This document shows positions 25,966 to 37,819 of a DNA stretch of 64,000 nt, in pieces. The notes below the pieces were generated by a model. It saw only the letters and a program-made list of their open reading frames with translations. It searched no databases and was not told where the DNA came from. This DNA comes from Rahnella aceris. Lineage in GTDB: Bacteria > Pseudomonadota > Gammaproteobacteria > Enterobacterales > Enterobacteriaceae. The stretch spans positions 1,426,001-1,490,000 of the forward strand of contig NZ_JAADJV010000001.1 in NCBI RefSeq assembly GCF_011684115.1, in the 5' to 3' direction. Both the position numbers and the translations under genes were made by a program. Numbering within the stretch: position 1 is the stretch's first letter; each line of letters starts with the position of its first letter.

Positions 25966-26382
25966 GATCAATTTAATTATTTAGCCCTGTCAACATGTCA
26001 TTACGCGGAAAACTCAAAAAACGAATACAAATAATTTACGCAAATCATAAAAACCTAAAAATAATATGATGAAACCAGAATAAAGCAGAGGGAAATTATA
26101 ATAAAACGAGGAATAACAACGTCATTTAACATTAGCCTGCTAGTCACAACATCAATACATCCCTGTGATCTGGCGCACTATTTTGAATAGTACCCGATAA
26201 CGCCGTGAAAATTAAAGTACATATAAATCAAACTATTGAGTTTGATTTGTGATAATTAATGAATTTCGACCTAAGGTAAATTATTTTTTTACCGATAAAT
26301 ATTTCAGCTACAATGCACCCACACCAGGGAATGCTAAAATAATATAAGAAAACATATGGATATGTTAAATAAGGATTTTATT
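25868..26382. other. AT-rich intergenic stretch without a supported protein gene
   Basis: This very AT-rich segment, unlike its neighbours, shows two palindromes (ACTATT-TTG-AATAGT around 26178-26192, and the 10-bp-arm one at 26225-26248), a possible -10 TACAAT at 26309-26314, and no open frame with a plausible start. Its composition suggests acquired or degraded DNA. Confidence 0.5.
26225..26248. promoter_or_regulatory. 10-bp-arm palindrome upstream of the small ORF/acetyltransferase
   Basis: AAATCAAACT (26225-26234) and AGTTTGATTT (26239-26248) are perfect inverted repeats around ATTG. It lies about 60 bases before a possible -10 (26309-26314), so an operator is plausible. There is no T tract, so it is not a terminator. 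Confidence 0.45.
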
Positions 26383-26549
26383 ATGTTAACCAAACTGACT
26401 TTCAGAAATCTTTCAAAAAGAATGTATGGCGTTCCAGATTTATCGTATTGATTATTATCATCACTGGTGTGTCACTTTGCTGTATTCAGGTTGAGTTCAT
26501 TTTGTCTACTGTCACCCGGCGACACTTTTATAAATTTAACCACGCATGA
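26383..26549 (+). pseudogene. Possible frameshifted small membrane ORF before the acetyltransferase
   Basis: An ATG at 26383 has a good ribosome site (AAGGA at 26371-26375, spacing seven). The frame begins MLTKLTFRNLSKRM and stops after 22 codons at 26451. A one-base shift backwards near the A run at 26415-26419 opens a frame encoding WRSRFIVLIIIITGVSLCC and running to a TGA at 26549, nine bases before the acetyltransferase start. The combined product, about 55 residues, would have a basic N-terminus and one membrane helix, like a tiny membrane peptide or the first segment of an FtsX-like permease. It may be a broken gene, a true 22-residue peptide, a sequencing error or chance. Confidence 0.3.
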
Positions 26550-26558
26550 AGGTTTATA

Positions 26559-27266
26559 ATGACGGAAGTAAATGTTTACGGACAAGAATTGGGTCAATCA
26601 CTCCCCGACTGGCAGCCACGCTCGCTCCCGCAAAAAGTTATACTTAGGGGGAAATATTGTCTGCTTGAGCCGATTGATCTCAAACATAGCCGGGATTTAT
26701 TTGACGCCTGGCACAGTATCGATGACGAACGTGACTGGACATACTTTCATATTAAACGCCCCATCACGATCAGACAGTGCGATCACTATATCGCCTCACT
26801 TTCCGCAAGCAAAGATCCGCTTTTTTACGCGGTGATTAATTTGTCCACGGGTAAGGCCACGGGCTTTCTCGCGTTGCAACGAATGGACCCTGATAACGGA
26901 TCTGTAGAAATTGGCTGGGTTAACTGGTCACCACTTATGAAACGGACCTTGTGCAGCACAGAAGCCATATTTCTTTTACTCTCTTACACCCTGGAAACAC
27001 TCCAGTATCGCCGGTGCGGTTGGAAATGTGACAGCCTGCATCAGGCCGCCATCAGTGCGGCTGAAAGACTTGGATTTACCTATGAAGGTACGCTCAGACG
27101 GACACAAGTCTCGAAGGGGCATAGCCGTGACATCCGCTGGTACTCCATTATTGACGAGGAGTGGGATGGGATCCGTCGGGCCATGGAAAGTTGGTTAAGC
27201 CCTTCCAACCTTGATGACCGAGGAAAGCAAAAGTATCCGCTGGCAGAGTTTATGCCTCACCCGTAG
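26559..27266 (+). CDS. GNAT-family N-acetyltransferase
   Basis: A 235-residue cytosolic protein of the RimJ/RimL-like GNAT class (Acetyltransf_3 type). The visible pattern is LEPIDLKHSRDLFDAW near the start, then VEIGWVNWSPLMKRTLCSTEAIFLLLSY (given here only as landmarks at about 127-155), and RLGFTYEGTLRRTQVSKGHSRD, the acetyl-CoA/acceptor end of the fold. The acceptor may be an amine, an amino acid or a protein N-terminus. It sits alone in an AT-rich gap, with AAGGT just upstream of the ATG and a terminator behind. The N-terminal 30 residues look disordered. Substrate unknown. Confidence 0.75.
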   Translation: MTEVNVYGQELGQSLPDWQPRSLPQKVILRGKYCLLEPIDLKHSRDLFDAWHSIDDERDWTYFHIKRPITIRQCDHYIASLSASKDPLFYAVINLSTGKATGFLALQRMDPDNGSVEIGWVNWSPLMKRTLCSTEAIFLLLSYTLETLQYRRCGWKCDSLHQAAISAAERLGFTYEGTLRRTQVSKGHSRDIRWYSIIDEEWDGIRRAMESWLSPSNLDDRGKQKYPLAEFMPHP

Positions 27267-27298
27267 CAGGTAAATGGGGAGAGACCAAAACCAATCCT

Positions 27299-27335
27299 GA
27301 TGCAGACTATAGCCTTCGTCTGCATCGGGCGTTTT
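27299..27335 (+). terminator. Intrinsic terminator after the acetyltransferase
   Basis: GATGCAGAC (27299-27307) pairs with GTCTGCATC (27318-27326) over a ten-base loop, then GGGCGTTTTT. Confidence 0.8.
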
Positions 27336-27687
27336 TCGTGTAGATCCGCTGATTCATCAACAGCCTATCCGGTTGCCGGGATTATTTTTAACTACATCAT
27401 TACCGTATGTCCGGCACAGATAAATGCATCCTCCCGGGCTTTTTCAGGCTGATTTCGGGTATTAAGTTAAATACAGATGATGAATGCCATAATTATATTC
27501 ACGCATGAAATATCTGGCGGCACATCACATGGCGAACAATTACACTATAAGGGCGGCAACACGCCTTTGTGTAAGCAAGGCTTGATTTATGTCTACGCGT
27601 AGTGGCCCTGAAAGGCGTAGGCTACCGTTTTTCCGGTGAAGGAATACCGGGTTAATATCCATTCTTCTGTCAGGTGATTTACATCCT
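27336..27687. other. 352-bp leader region of dauA
   Basis: The region probably holds the dauA promoter. Nested short inverted repeats close to the gene (CTACGC at 27593-27598 with GCGTAG at 27615-27620; ACCG/CGGT nearby) suggest a structured leader. No known riboswitch pattern is recognised and no gene is supported. Confidence 0.4.
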
Positions 27688-29355
27688 ATGAATACTTCAG
27701 GAAGACGCCATATCAGGCCTTTCAGCGCACTGATAGACGCCTGTTTTCGTGAAAAATATACGCTTCAACGCTTACTCAAAGATGCCATTGCTGGCGTCAC
27801 CGTGGGGATCATCGCCATCCCGCTGGCCATGGCGCTGGCCATTGGCAGCGGTGTACCGCCGCAATACGGGCTGTATACGTCGGCCATTGCCGGGATTGTC
27901 ATCGCTGTTTTCGGAGGATCACGTTTCAGTGTTTCCGGCCCGACGGCGGCGTTTGTTGTCATTCTCTATCCAGTCTCACAACAGTTCGGTTTGTCCGGTT
28001 TATTGCTGGCTACGCTGATGTCTGGTTTTATGCTCCTCTTCATGGGGCTGGCGCGATTTGGCCGGTTGATCGAATACATACCGCTGCCTGTCACGCTCGG
28101 CTTTACGTCCGGTATTGCGATCACCATTGGCACCATGCAATTTAAAGATTTCTTTGGCCTGACGATGGCAACGGTGCCGGAACATTATCTGAGTAAAGTT
28201 GCGGCGCTGGTCATGGCGCTGCCAACGCTGGATATCGGCGATGCCGCGATAGGGATCGTGACGCTCGGTATATTAATCCTCTGGCCAAAACTGGGATTGC
28301 GCGTGCCCGGCCATCTTCCGGCTCTGCTGGCGGGTTGCGCGGTGATGGCCATTTTCATGCAGGCAGGACACCCTGTCGCCACCATAGGTTCACGCTTTCA
28401 CTTCCTGCTGCCTGACGGTTCGCAGGGCAACGGCATTCCGCCTATTTTGCCGCAATTCGCCCTGCCGTGGACTCAATCCGATGGCAGCGGACTGAGCTGG
28501 TCTCTGGTGCAGGCGCTGCTGCCTGCTGCGTTTTCCATGGCAATGCTGGGCGCGATTGAATCCCTGCTCTGCGCCGTGGTGCTCGATGGCATGACCGGCA
28601 AAAAACACCATTCGGATAACGAACTGATCGGTCAGGGTATCGGCAACATGGTCAGCCCTTTCTTTGGCGGCATCACCGCTACAGCGGCGATTGCGCGCTC
28701 TGCGGCTAACGTTCGCGCCGGTGCAACATCTCCGGTCTCGGCCATTATTCACTCGCTGCTGGTGATCCTCGCCCTGCTCATTCTCGCACCGTTGCTTTCA
28801 TGGCTGCCCCTGGCGGCGATGGCGGCGTTATTGCTGATGGTGGCGTGGAATATGAGCGAAGCGCATAAAGTGGTGGATTTACTGCGCCGTGCACCGAAAG
28901 ACGACATTCTGGTGATGCTGACCTGCATGAGCCTGACGGTACTGTTCGACATGGTGATTGCGATTACCGCAGGTATCGTGATGGCGTCGCTGCTGTTTAT
29001 GCGCCGTATCGCCAAACTCACCCGCCTGACGGAAGTGATGGCCGACATACCGGAAGATACGCTGGTGCTGCGTATCAATGGCCCGCTGTTCTTTGCTGCG
29101 GCGGAACGTATCTTCAGTGAATTGCAGGTGCGCAGCGAAGGCAAGAAAGTGATCATTCTGGTATGGGATCGCGTTGCCGTACTCGATGCCGGTGGCGTCA
29201 GTGCATTACGCAACTTCATCAATACCTTGCCGGAAGGCACAGAACTGCGAATCGCTGAGATCCCTTTCCAGCCGCTGAAAACCCTGGCCCGCGCCAGAAT
29301 GCAGCCGGTGGAAGGCAAACTGAGTTTCCACAGTTCTTTGCACGACGCGTTATAA
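27688..29355 (+). CDS. dauA: C4-dicarboxylate transporter DauA (SulP family)
   Basis: A 555-residue SulP transporter closely matching E. coli DauA (YchM, 559). It has the family signatures [20 protein letters not shown] (about 36-55) and [20 protein letters not shown], about 12-14 membrane segments, and a C-terminal cytoplasmic STAS domain from about residue 440, including [13 protein letters not shown]. DauA takes up succinate and other C4-dicarboxylates in aerobic acidic conditions. In E. coli it lies between prs and ychH; here it converges on kdsA, so the locus has been rearranged. The ATG at 27688 has AGGTGA upstream. A second, different SulP gene is at 45231-46712. Confidence 0.9.
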   Translation: MNTSGRRHIRPFSALIDACFREKYTLQRLLKDAIAGVTVGIIAIPLAMALAIGSGVPPQYGLYTSAIAGIVIAVFGGSRFSVSGPTAAFVVILYPVSQQFGLSGLLLATLMSGFMLLFMGLARFGRLIEYIPLPVTLGFTSGIAITIGTMQFKDFFGLTMATVPEHYLSKVAALVMALPTLDIGDAAIGIVTLGILILWPKLGLRVPGHLPALLAGCAVMAIFMQAGHPVATIGSRFHFLLPDGSQGNGIPPILPQFALPWTQSDGSGLSWSLVQALLPAAFSMAMLGAIESLLCAVVLDGMTGKKHHSDNELIGQGIGNMVSPFFGGITATAAIARSAANVRAGATSPVSAIIHSLLVILALLILAPLLSWLPLAAMAALLLMVAWNMSEAHKVVDLLRRAPKDDILVMLTCMSLTVLFDMVIAITAGIVMASLLFMRRIAKLTRLTEVMADIPEDTLVLRINGPLFFAAAERIFSELQVRSEGKKVIILVWDRVAVLDAGGVSALRNFINTLPEGTELRIAEIPFQPLKTLARARMQPVEGKLSFHSSLHDAL

Positions 29356-29373
29356 ACCTGCGCGGTAAACGGA

Positions 29374-29403
29374 AAAGGCGACCCGGAGGTCGCCTTTGTT
29401 TTA
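29374..29403. terminator. Bidirectional terminator between dauA and kdsA
   Basis: AAAGGCGACC (29374-29383) pairs with GGTCGCCTTT (29388-29397) over CGGA, followed by GTTTT. Confidence 0.85.
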
Positions 29404-29418
29404 TCTGAATAGGTCAGA

Positions 29419-30285
<867 letters not shown>

Positions 30286-30368
30286 TTAGTGATAAATCTT
30301 TCACCCGAAAATAACATAACTCATTGTTCTGTCATAACTTTGCGGATGTGACGTAAGGTAAGTATAAA

Positions 30369-31178
30369 TTAGTGCAACGTAACTTGTTTGTGCTCAATCG
30401 AATGGATCTGCACTTTAATCACTTCTGAAATCGGGTCTTCCGGACACTGCTCAACAAAATAATTGAGATCAGAAATCGCCACATGGTCGCATTCCAGCTG
30501 AGCATAAATCAGCCCGCGATCGCGGATTTCATAGGGGTCTTCCGGGTCAAACTGCAATACCGTTTCACTGGCGCGCAGAGCCAGTTCGAACTGTTTTTCT
30601 TCCATCAGCGCGGCTTTCAGCGTATCAAGCATTTTGCGGACGATCAGCGTGTTTTCCGCTTCTTCCAGATCGTCATCTTCTATTTCCGCCATTACGCCCA
30701 GATTGCCTTTCAGCCATACGCTGAGCATATGCTCATTGAGCGTATCGCCGTTGATCGGATTAAGCAGCCACATTTCTTCGTCGAGCCAGTCAGCACGCAA
30801 GATAAGCTGAGTGGGGAAAATCACCGGCATCAGCGGCAAACTCAGTTCATGAGCAATGTGCAGAAAAATCACCCCCAGTGAAACCGGTGTGCCCTGACGC
30901 GAAGACAGCACTTTGTCGATCCAGATAGCATCAGACAGACGATAAACGCCGCCAGCGCCCCCAAAACCCCAGGTGCGGTAAAACAGTTCAATCAACACTT
31001 CGAGCTGCTGATCCTGATCAAGCTCTTCAGGAACGACACGGCGGGCTTCATCGACCAGTGACTGTAACTGGTGGCGAACGTCGTCCGCATTGAAATCGAA
31101 ACGCACGGCTTCCGTTACTTTGATCACCCCGGTACTGAGCCGGGCGGTGTTAAATTCAAAATCAGCAAGGGTACTCAT
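30369..31178 (-). CDS. sirB1: SirB1 family protein
   Basis: A 269-residue cytosolic protein, the length of E. coli SirB1 (YchA). It contains a transglutaminase-like region (GVYRLSDAIWIDKVLSSRQG and LPLMPVIFPTQLILRAD) and a C-terminal TPR-like part (about 180-250). The biochemical role is not established. It starts two bases after the sirB2 stop, so the two are co-translated. Confidence 0.9.
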   Translation of the reverse strand: MSTLADFEFNTARLSTGVIKVTEAVRFDFNADDVRHQLQSLVDEARRVVPEELDQDQQLEVLIELFYRTWGFGGAGGVYRLSDAIWIDKVLSSRQGTPVSLGVIFLHIAHELSLPLMPVIFPTQLILRADWLDEEMWLLNPINGDTLNEHMLSVWLKGNLGVMAEIEDDDLEEAENTLIVRKMLDTLKAALMEEKQFELALRASETVLQFDPEDPYEIRDRGLIYAQLECDHVAISDLNYFVEQCPEDPISEVIKVQIHSIEHKQVTLH

Positions 31179-31180
31179 AG

Positions 31181-31570
31181 TTATCCCATTAGCAGCGGTA
31201 TTTTCGTCAGCGCCAGTTTAAGAATCAGATACAGGCAAGCGAGCGCCAGAATAAAGGCCAGCCAGCGGATGTTCTGACTGACTGGTCGCTTGCTCAGGGC
31301 CACAAAACCCAGCGCGATATAGATAATAACGCCAAAAATCTTTTCGGTCAGCCAGGTTCCCTGAGGGCTGAACGGATAAAAGTGTGTGATGAAGATAAGC
31401 GAAATACCACTTAATAACAGCACTGTATCCACAATATGGGGAACAGTCTTCACCCAGCGTTTCTGCATCATAGCAGAACCTGCCCATTTCCAAAAAAATC
31501 GTAAAACAAACAATGCAATACTCAGGGTTATAGTGAGCAGATGCAGATTCTTGATCCAGACATATACCAT
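31181..31570 (-). CDS. sirB2: SirB2 family membrane protein
   Basis: A 129-residue protein with four hydrophobic segments (E. coli SirB2, about 130). The start at 31570 (MVYVWIKNLHLLTI) is preceded by AAGGAAA; a longer open frame reaching 31669 would overlap the end of prmC and is not the family form. The function is unknown; the name comes from an old link with Salmonella invasion gene expression. It lies between prmC and sirB1 in a conserved order. Confidence 0.88.
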   Translation of the reverse strand: MVYVWIKNLHLLTITLSIALFVLRFFWKWAGSAMMQKRWVKTVPHIVDTVLLLSGISLIFITHFYPFSPQGTWLTEKIFGVIIYIALGFVALSKRPVSQNIRWLAFILALACLYLILKLALTKIPLLMG

Positions 31571-31589
31571 TGTCCGTTTCCTTTGAAAT

Positions 31590-32459
31590 TTAAATTCTAA
31601 CCAATTGATTTTCTTCTGATCCGTGTAGCGGCTCCCACTGCCCGAGGCTGACACGATCGTTATCGCCATAATCTTTTACCGTCGCGATATGCTGATAACC
31701 GGCATCGCGCAATAACGCCTGCACGTCAGTCGCCTGCTGCCAGCCATGTTCGAGCAGTAACCAGCCGCCTTTGTGAAGATACGCGGGTGCCGCCTGAATA
31801 ATATGCGCCAGATCAGCCAGACCGGCATTTTCTGCCACCAGCGCGCTGGCGGGCTCAAAACGTACATCACCCTTCGCCAGGTGCGGATCGGCGGCATCGA
31901 TATACGGCGGATTACTGGCTATCAGCGCGAAACGTTCACCGGCTACCGGTGAAAACCAACTGCCCGGCAAAAATCGCGCATTCAGGATATTCAGCTTTTG
32001 CGCGTTGTGTTGGGCGAGGCGTACAGCATCCGGTTGCAGATCGACACCGGTAACCTTGCAATCCGGGCGTTCACTGGCCAGCGCCAGTGCAATCGCACCA
32101 GTTCCTGTGCCGAGATCCAGTATGCTGACGGGTTGAGAAGGCAGACGGATCAACGCCTGTTCCACCAGGCATTCGGTATCAGGACGGGGAATTAATGTCG
32201 CGGGAGAAACAGACAGTGGCAGCGACCAGAATTCTCGCTCGCCGGTCAGATAGGCAACGGGTTCGCCCTGCTCACGTCGCGCAAGCAGAATTTCCAGTTG
32301 TTGAAGTTGTCCGGCTGTCAGCAGCGTTTCGCCAAAAGCCATAATAAAAGTTCTTGCCCGGCCGGTCACAAAACCAAGCAAGATTTCAGCATCCCGCTTC
32401 GGGCTTTCACCCGCAGCAAGACGGCGGGTGGCATCACGCAGCCAGGACTGAAAATCCAT
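31590..32459 (-). CDS. prmC: Peptide chain release factor N5-glutamine methyltransferase PrmC
   Basis: A 289-residue SAM-dependent methyltransferase that modifies the glutamine of the GGQ motif in release factors RF1 and RF2. The SAM site is DLGTGTGAIALALASERP and the catalytic NPPY motif is ASNPPYIDAADPHL. It is slightly longer than E. coli PrmC (277) because of a C-terminal tail (LHGSEENQLVRI). Its ATG shares a base with the prfA stop (TGATG), so enzyme and substrate are translationally coupled. Confidence 0.95.
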   Translation of the reverse strand: MDFQSWLRDATRRLAAGESPKRDAEILLGFVTGRARTFIMAFGETLLTAGQLQQLEILLARREQGEPVAYLTGEREFWSLPLSVSPATLIPRPDTECLVEQALIRLPSQPVSILDLGTGTGAIALALASERPDCKVTGVDLQPDAVRLAQHNAQKLNILNARFLPGSWFSPVAGERFALIASNPPYIDAADPHLAKGDVRFEPASALVAENAGLADLAHIIQAAPAYLHKGGWLLLEHGWQQATDVQALLRDAGYQHIATVKDYGDNDRVSLGQWEPLHGSEENQLVRI

Positions 32460-33541
32460 CAGTCCTGCTCAGATAGCGCGGCGAGTTGATCGGCCTGATA
32501 TTCCTGCACGATCGGCTGGATCAGACTGTCCAGTTTACCTTCCATCACTTCATCCAGACGGTAAATCGTCAGGTTGATGCGGTGATCGGTAACACGCCCC
32601 TGCGGGAAGTTGTAGGTACGGTTGCGATCAGAACGGTCGCCACTGCCGAGCAGGTTACGGCGCGTCGAGGCTTCTTCTGCCTGACGTTTTGCCACTTCCG
32701 CAGCACGGATACGCGCGCCCAGCACGGACATCGCTTTGGCTTTGTTTTTGTGCTGTGAACGTTCATCCTGACATTCCACCACGATACCGGTTGGAATGTG
32801 GGTAATTCGAATCGCGGAATCCGTGGTGTTAACGTGCTGTCCGCCAGCGCCGGATGAGCGGAAAGTATCAATGCGCAAATCGCCAGCGTTGATTTCCGGC
32901 AGCTCGGCTTCCGGAATTTCCGGCATCACGGCAACGGTACAGGCGGAGGTATGAATACGCCCCTGAGATTCGGTTTCCGGTACACGCTGAACGCGGTGGC
33001 CGCCTGACTCAAATTTGAACTGGCCGTAAGCGCCCTCACCACTGATTTTGGCGATCACTTCTTTATAACCGCCGTGTTCGCCTTCGCTGGCGCTCACGAT
33101 CTCTACACGCCAGCGACGCATTTCGGCGTAGCGGCTGTACATACGGAATAAGTCACCGGCGAAAATAGCCGCCTCATCACCGCCGGTTCCTGCACGAATT
33201 TCCAGGAAACAACCGCGTTCATCGTCCGGATCTTTTGGCAGTAACAGAACCTGTAATTTTTCTTCGAGTTCTTCGATATTGGCTTTGCACTCTTTGATCT
33301 CATCCTGCGCCATTTCGCGCATCTCAGGATCGTCGAGCATCATCTCAGCGGTTTCTAAATCTTCCTGTGCCTGACGCCAGGCCAGAAAACATTCAGAAAC
33401 AGCCGTTAACTGTGAATATTCGCGGGAAAGACTGCGGAATTTATCCTGATCGGCAATGACGCCGGCATCGCCAAGCATCGCCTGCACTTCTTCGTGGCGC
33501 TCTTGTAACGCTTCCAGTTTGGCAACAATAGAAGGCTTCAT
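32459..33541 (-). CDS. prfA: Peptide chain release factor 1
   Basis: A 360-residue RF1, the E. coli length. It recognises UAG and UAA and frees the finished peptide. The anticodon-like tripeptide motif is PET (in [12 protein letters not shown]), a normal PxT variant, and the catalytic GGQ is in [10 protein letters not shown], the glutamine being the target of the neighbouring PrmC. It lies 32 bp after hemA. Confidence 0.97.
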   Translation of the reverse strand: MKPSIVAKLEALQERHEEVQAMLGDAGVIADQDKFRSLSREYSQLTAVSECFLAWRQAQEDLETAEMMLDDPEMREMAQDEIKECKANIEELEEKLQVLLLPKDPDDERGCFLEIRAGTGGDEAAIFAGDLFRMYSRYAEMRRWRVEIVSASEGEHGGYKEVIAKISGEGAYGQFKFESGGHRVQRVPETESQGRIHTSACTVAVMPEIPEAELPEINAGDLRIDTFRSSGAGGQHVNTTDSAIRITHIPTGIVVECQDERSQHKNKAKAMSVLGARIRAAEVAKRQAEEASTRRNLLGSGDRSDRNRTYNFPQGRVTDHRINLTIYRLDEVMEGKLDSLIQPIVQEYQADQLAALSEQD

Positions 33542-33573
33542 GCGTGGTGTTTAACCCTGTGAGAAAAGGAGAA

Positions 33574-34836
33574 CTATTGCTGACCCAGCCCGAGGCTGTC
33601 GCGTAAAATTTGCAAACGCTCCACATCACCGTCGCTGGCTGCCTGTTGCAGAGAACGGGTTGGTGCGTGAATAAGGCGGTTTGTCAATTTGTGGGCTAAT
33701 TCATGGATCACCGCTTCGACGTCAGCGCCCTGCGCAATGGCGGCAAGAGCTTTTGCTTGTGCGTCGGCGCGAATAATATCAGCACGCGAGCGATAATCAC
33801 GAATAATTTCAACGGCTCCCTGCGAACGCAGCCAGGCCATGAAGTTTGAACTCTCCTGCTCAACGATAGTTTCAGCCTGAATGGCCGCCGCTTTGCGTTG
33901 TGCAAGATTGTTTTGAATGATGCTGTGCAGGTCATCGACGCTGTACAGATAGGCGTTCGCCAGTTTGCCGACTTCCGGTTCGATATCACGCGGAACGGCA
34001 ATATCCACCATCAGCATCGGCTGGTTACGGCGGGCTTTTAACGCGCGCTCGACCATGCCTTTACCAATAATCGGCAGCGGGCTGGCGGTAGAACTGATAA
34101 TAATGTCCGCTTCAGCGAGGCGGGAATCGATATCCTGCAGACTGATCACTTCTGCGTTCACTTCCGTCGCCAGCACCTGCGCACGTTCACGCGTACGGTT
34201 GGCAATCATCATGTGGCGGACATTATGCTGATGCAGATGACGCGCCACCAGTTCGATGGTTTCACCCGCACCGACCAGCAAAACGGTTAGCTCAGAAAGG
34301 GATTCGAAAATCTGGCGTGCCAGAGTACAGGCCGCAAACGCAACAGAAACGGCGCTGGCGCCAATATCAGTTTCAGTACGCACACGCTTGGCCACGGAGA
34401 ACGATTTCTGGAACAGACGCTCCAGTTCACCGGAAACCGCCCGTCCGTTTTGCGATTCGGCGAAGGCTTTTTTAACCTGCCCCAAAATCTGCGGCTCGCC
34501 TAACACCAGTGAATCCAGTCCACTTGCCACGCGCATCAGATGGCTGACGGCTTCATTATCATGATGCCAGTACAGGCTTTTGCGCACTTCATCTTCACTC
34601 AGATGATGGTAATCGCATAACCACTTAACCAGTTGCTCCTGCAGGTTTTCCTGTTGCTCAACGCTCAGATACAGCTCAGTGCGGTTGCAGGTAGACAACA
34701 CGACACCGCCCTGCACCAGCGGTTGCTGGAGCAGACTGGAGAGCGCCTGATCGAGAGTCTCGGGTGAAAATGTTACCCGTTCACGCAGAGACACCGGGGC
34801 AGTTTTGTGGTTGATACCTAATGCAAGCAGGGTCAT
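33574..34836 (-). CDS. hemA: Glutamyl-tRNA reductase
   Basis: A 420-residue enzyme (E. coli 418) that commits glutamyl-tRNA to heme synthesis. The catalytic cysteine C50 is in [10 protein letters not shown], and the NADPH domain has [17 protein letters not shown]. The N-terminus [20 protein letters not shown] and the dimerisation end ([17 protein letters not shown]) are family typical. It is the first gene of the six-gene minus-strand unit and diverges from lolB; the divergent space (34837-35098) holds AT-rich -10-like sequences around 34857-34872. Confidence 0.97.
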   Translation of the reverse strand: MTLLALGINHKTAPVSLRERVTFSPETLDQALSSLLQQPLVQGGVVLSTCNRTELYLSVEQQENLQEQLVKWLCDYHHLSEDEVRKSLYWHHDNEAVSHLMRVASGLDSLVLGEPQILGQVKKAFAESQNGRAVSGELERLFQKSFSVAKRVRTETDIGASAVSVAFAACTLARQIFESLSELTVLLVGAGETIELVARHLHQHNVRHMMIANRTRERAQVLATEVNAEVISLQDIDSRLAEADIIISSTASPLPIIGKGMVERALKARRNQPMLMVDIAVPRDIEPEVGKLANAYLYSVDDLHSIIQNNLAQRKAAAIQAETIVEQESSNFMAWLRSQGAVEIIRDYRSRADIIRADAQAKALAAIAQGADVEAVIHELAHKLTNRLIHAPTRSLQQAASDGDVERLQILRDSLGLGQQ

Positions 34837-35098
34837 AGGGAGAGCGATTATCGGCTTATACTTTATAATAGTATGGGTTTACGTCTGTTGGGCATTCTAC
34901 AAGATGCGCGAGATCAATAAAAGGCGAACAGCATCTTCGGTTAAATCCTTTTACACATCAGCATTGTCCCAAAACCTTTCAATCGCCGATCATCTGCACA
35001 GGGTTGAGATCACCCCTCGCGCGGGCTGTGCTAAACTGACGCACGCCACATTTGCCCTGGCATCCCATTTCGCCAAAGCACAAAGGATTTTATCTGTT

Positions 35099-35722
35099 AT
35101 GCCAATGCGTAAAGCACACTTTGTTCGCCTTCTTCCTCTTGCAAGCTTAGTCCTTGCCGCCTGTTCGATTAACGCGCCGAAAGGCCCGGCGACCAGCCCG
35201 ACTTCACCGCAGTGGCGTGAACACGAAGCTCAGGTTAAACAGCTCGAGCATTATCAGACCCGCGGTTCTTTCGCTTATCTTTCCGATAAACAGAAAGTCT
35301 ATGCCCGCTTCTTCTGGCAACAATATTCCCCTGACAGCTACCGTTTATTGCTGACCAATCCGCTTGGCAGCACGGAAATGGAATTAAAAGTGCAAAGCGG
35401 TATTGCGCAGTTGACCAACAATGAAGGCAAGCATTACACCAGTGATAATCCGGATGACATGATCCAGAAACTGACCGGCATGTCGATTCCGTTGGCTAAT
35501 CTGCGTTTGTGGATGCTCGGTTTGCCGGGTGACGGCACCGATTTCACCCTCGACAGTCAGTACCGCCTGTCACAAGTTAAGTTCACGCAGAACGGAAAAC
35601 CAGGCACCGTGGTGTATCAGAGCTATGACGAGGATGCCAAACCGTCCCTGCCGCAGCGTCTGGAAATGACCCAGGGAGAACAGCGTATCAAGCTGAAAAT
35701 GGATAACTGGACGCTAAACTGA
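35099..35722 (+). CDS. lolB: Outer-membrane lipoprotein LolB
   Basis: A 207-residue lipoprotein, the E. coli length. The signal peptide ends in the lipobox LAA-C22, and the mature part starts [13 protein letters not shown]. LolB receives lipoproteins from LolA and inserts them into the outer membrane. The ATG at 35099 ([13 protein letters not shown]) is preceded by AAAGGA; the frame remains open far upstream but lacks a site there. It is followed one base later by ispE, as in E. coli. Confidence 0.95.
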   Translation: MPMRKAHFVRLLPLASLVLAACSINAPKGPATSPTSPQWREHEAQVKQLEHYQTRGSFAYLSDKQKVYARFFWQQYSPDSYRLLLTNPLGSTEMELKVQSGIAQLTNNEGKHYTSDNPDDMIQKLTGMSIPLANLRLWMLGLPGDGTDFTLDSQYRLSQVKFTQNGKPGTVVYQSYDEDAKPSLPQRLEMTQGEQRIKLKMDNWTLN

Positions 35723-35723
35723 G

Positions 35724-36587
35724 ATGACGCAGCAATGGTGGCCTTCTCCGGCTAAACTCAATTTGTTCCTTTATATCACCGGCCAGCGCCCGAATGGCTA
35801 CCATGATCTGCAGACACTGTTTCAGTTTGTGGATTACGGTGACAGCCTGAGTTTTAAAGTCCGCGACGACGGCGATATCGTGCTGACCACGCCAGTTGAA
35901 GGCGTTGCAGATGACGAGAATCTGGTGGTACGCGCCGCCCGTCTTCTGCAACAGCACGCGGGCACGTCTCAGGGGGCAGACATTACCTTGCAAAAACGAA
36001 TTCCAATGGGCGGCGGTCTGGGCGGCGGTTCTTCCAACGCCGCCACTGTGCTGGTGGCACTGAATGCGATATGGAATTGCGGCCTTTCTGATACCGAACT
36101 GGCTCAGATGGGTGTGACGCTGGGCGCGGATGTGCCGGTCTTTGTGATGGGCCATGCTGCCTTTGCTGAAGGGATTGGCGAGATTTTGCAGCCGGTCGAA
36201 CCGGTGGAAAAATGGTATCTGATCGCCCATCCGGGTGTCAGCATTGCGACGCCGGTGATTTTCAGCGATCCGCAACTGACCAGAAATACACCAAAACGCA
36301 CTGTAAATGTGCTTTTAGACACGCCTTACGCAAATGATTGCGAACCGATTGCGAGAAAACGTTTTTACGAGGTTGAACAGCTACTTTCTTGGCTGTTAGA
36401 ATACGCGCCGTCGCGACTGACCGGAACGGGTGCCTGTGTGTTTGCGGAATTCGACACCGAGTCTGCCGCCCGTCAGGTTTTAGACAAAACACCATCGTGG
36501 AGTCGGAGTTTTGTCGCACAAGGTGTTAATATCTCGCCGTTGCACCGTTTTCGTGACGTCTGGTTGAGAACTGCGGGCAAAGCGTAG
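35724..36587 (+). CDS. ispE: 4-diphosphocytidyl-2-C-methyl-D-erythritol kinase
   Basis: A 287-residue GHMP kinase (E. coli 283) of the non-mevalonate isoprenoid pathway. Visible motifs are the N-terminal [15 protein letters not shown], the ATP loop [12 protein letters not shown] at about 95-106 and the C-terminal [12 protein letters not shown]. It begins one base after the lolB stop and precedes prs by 162 bp. Confidence 0.96.
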   Translation: MTQQWWPSPAKLNLFLYITGQRPNGYHDLQTLFQFVDYGDSLSFKVRDDGDIVLTTPVEGVADDENLVVRAARLLQQHAGTSQGADITLQKRIPMGGGLGGGSSNAATVLVALNAIWNCGLSDTELAQMGVTLGADVPVFVMGHAAFAEGIGEILQPVEPVEKWYLIAHPGVSIATPVIFSDPQLTRNTPKRTVNVLLDTPYANDCEPIARKRFYEVEQLLSWLLEYAPSRLTGTGACVFAEFDTESAARQVLDKTPSWSRSFVAQGVNISPLHRFRDVWLRTAGKA

Positions 36588-36674
36588 AGAGTCACGGTAG
36601 TTTTGTGTCTGTTCTTTGCCAGCCAATTATTCAACAGATTTAAGTAGTAAGATTTAGAAGTATCGTGAGCATAA

Positions 36675-37697
<1,023 letters not shown>

Positions 37698-37702
37698 TCA
37701 TT

Positions 37703-37730
37703 ATGCCCCTGTTTTCAGGGGCATTTTGTT
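37703..37730 (+). terminator. Intrinsic terminator after prs
   Basis: ATGCCCCT (37703-37710) pairs with AGGGGCAT (37717-37724) over GTTTTC, followed by TTTGTTTT. Confidence 0.88.
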
Positions 37731-37750
37731 TTGACAGAACCTGAAATGCA

Positions 37751-37785
37751 AAAACCGTTATCGTGTGAGCGACAACGGTTTTTTT
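37751..37785 (-). terminator. Intrinsic terminator after ychH
   Basis: AAAACCGTT (37751-37759) and AACGGTTTT (37774-37782) form the outer stem, with TCG/CGA extending it. On the minus strand it ends in a T run and terminates ychH, 35 bp after its stop. Confidence 0.8.
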
Positions 37786-37819
37786 ATTACCAAAGAAGCC
37801 AGATTACAGCCTGATAAAC

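Noticed and set aside
33000..33010. PET rather than PAT in the stop-codon recognition motif of release factor 1
   Set aside because: RF1 uses PxT and other bacteria carry variants at this position, so it is not anomalous.
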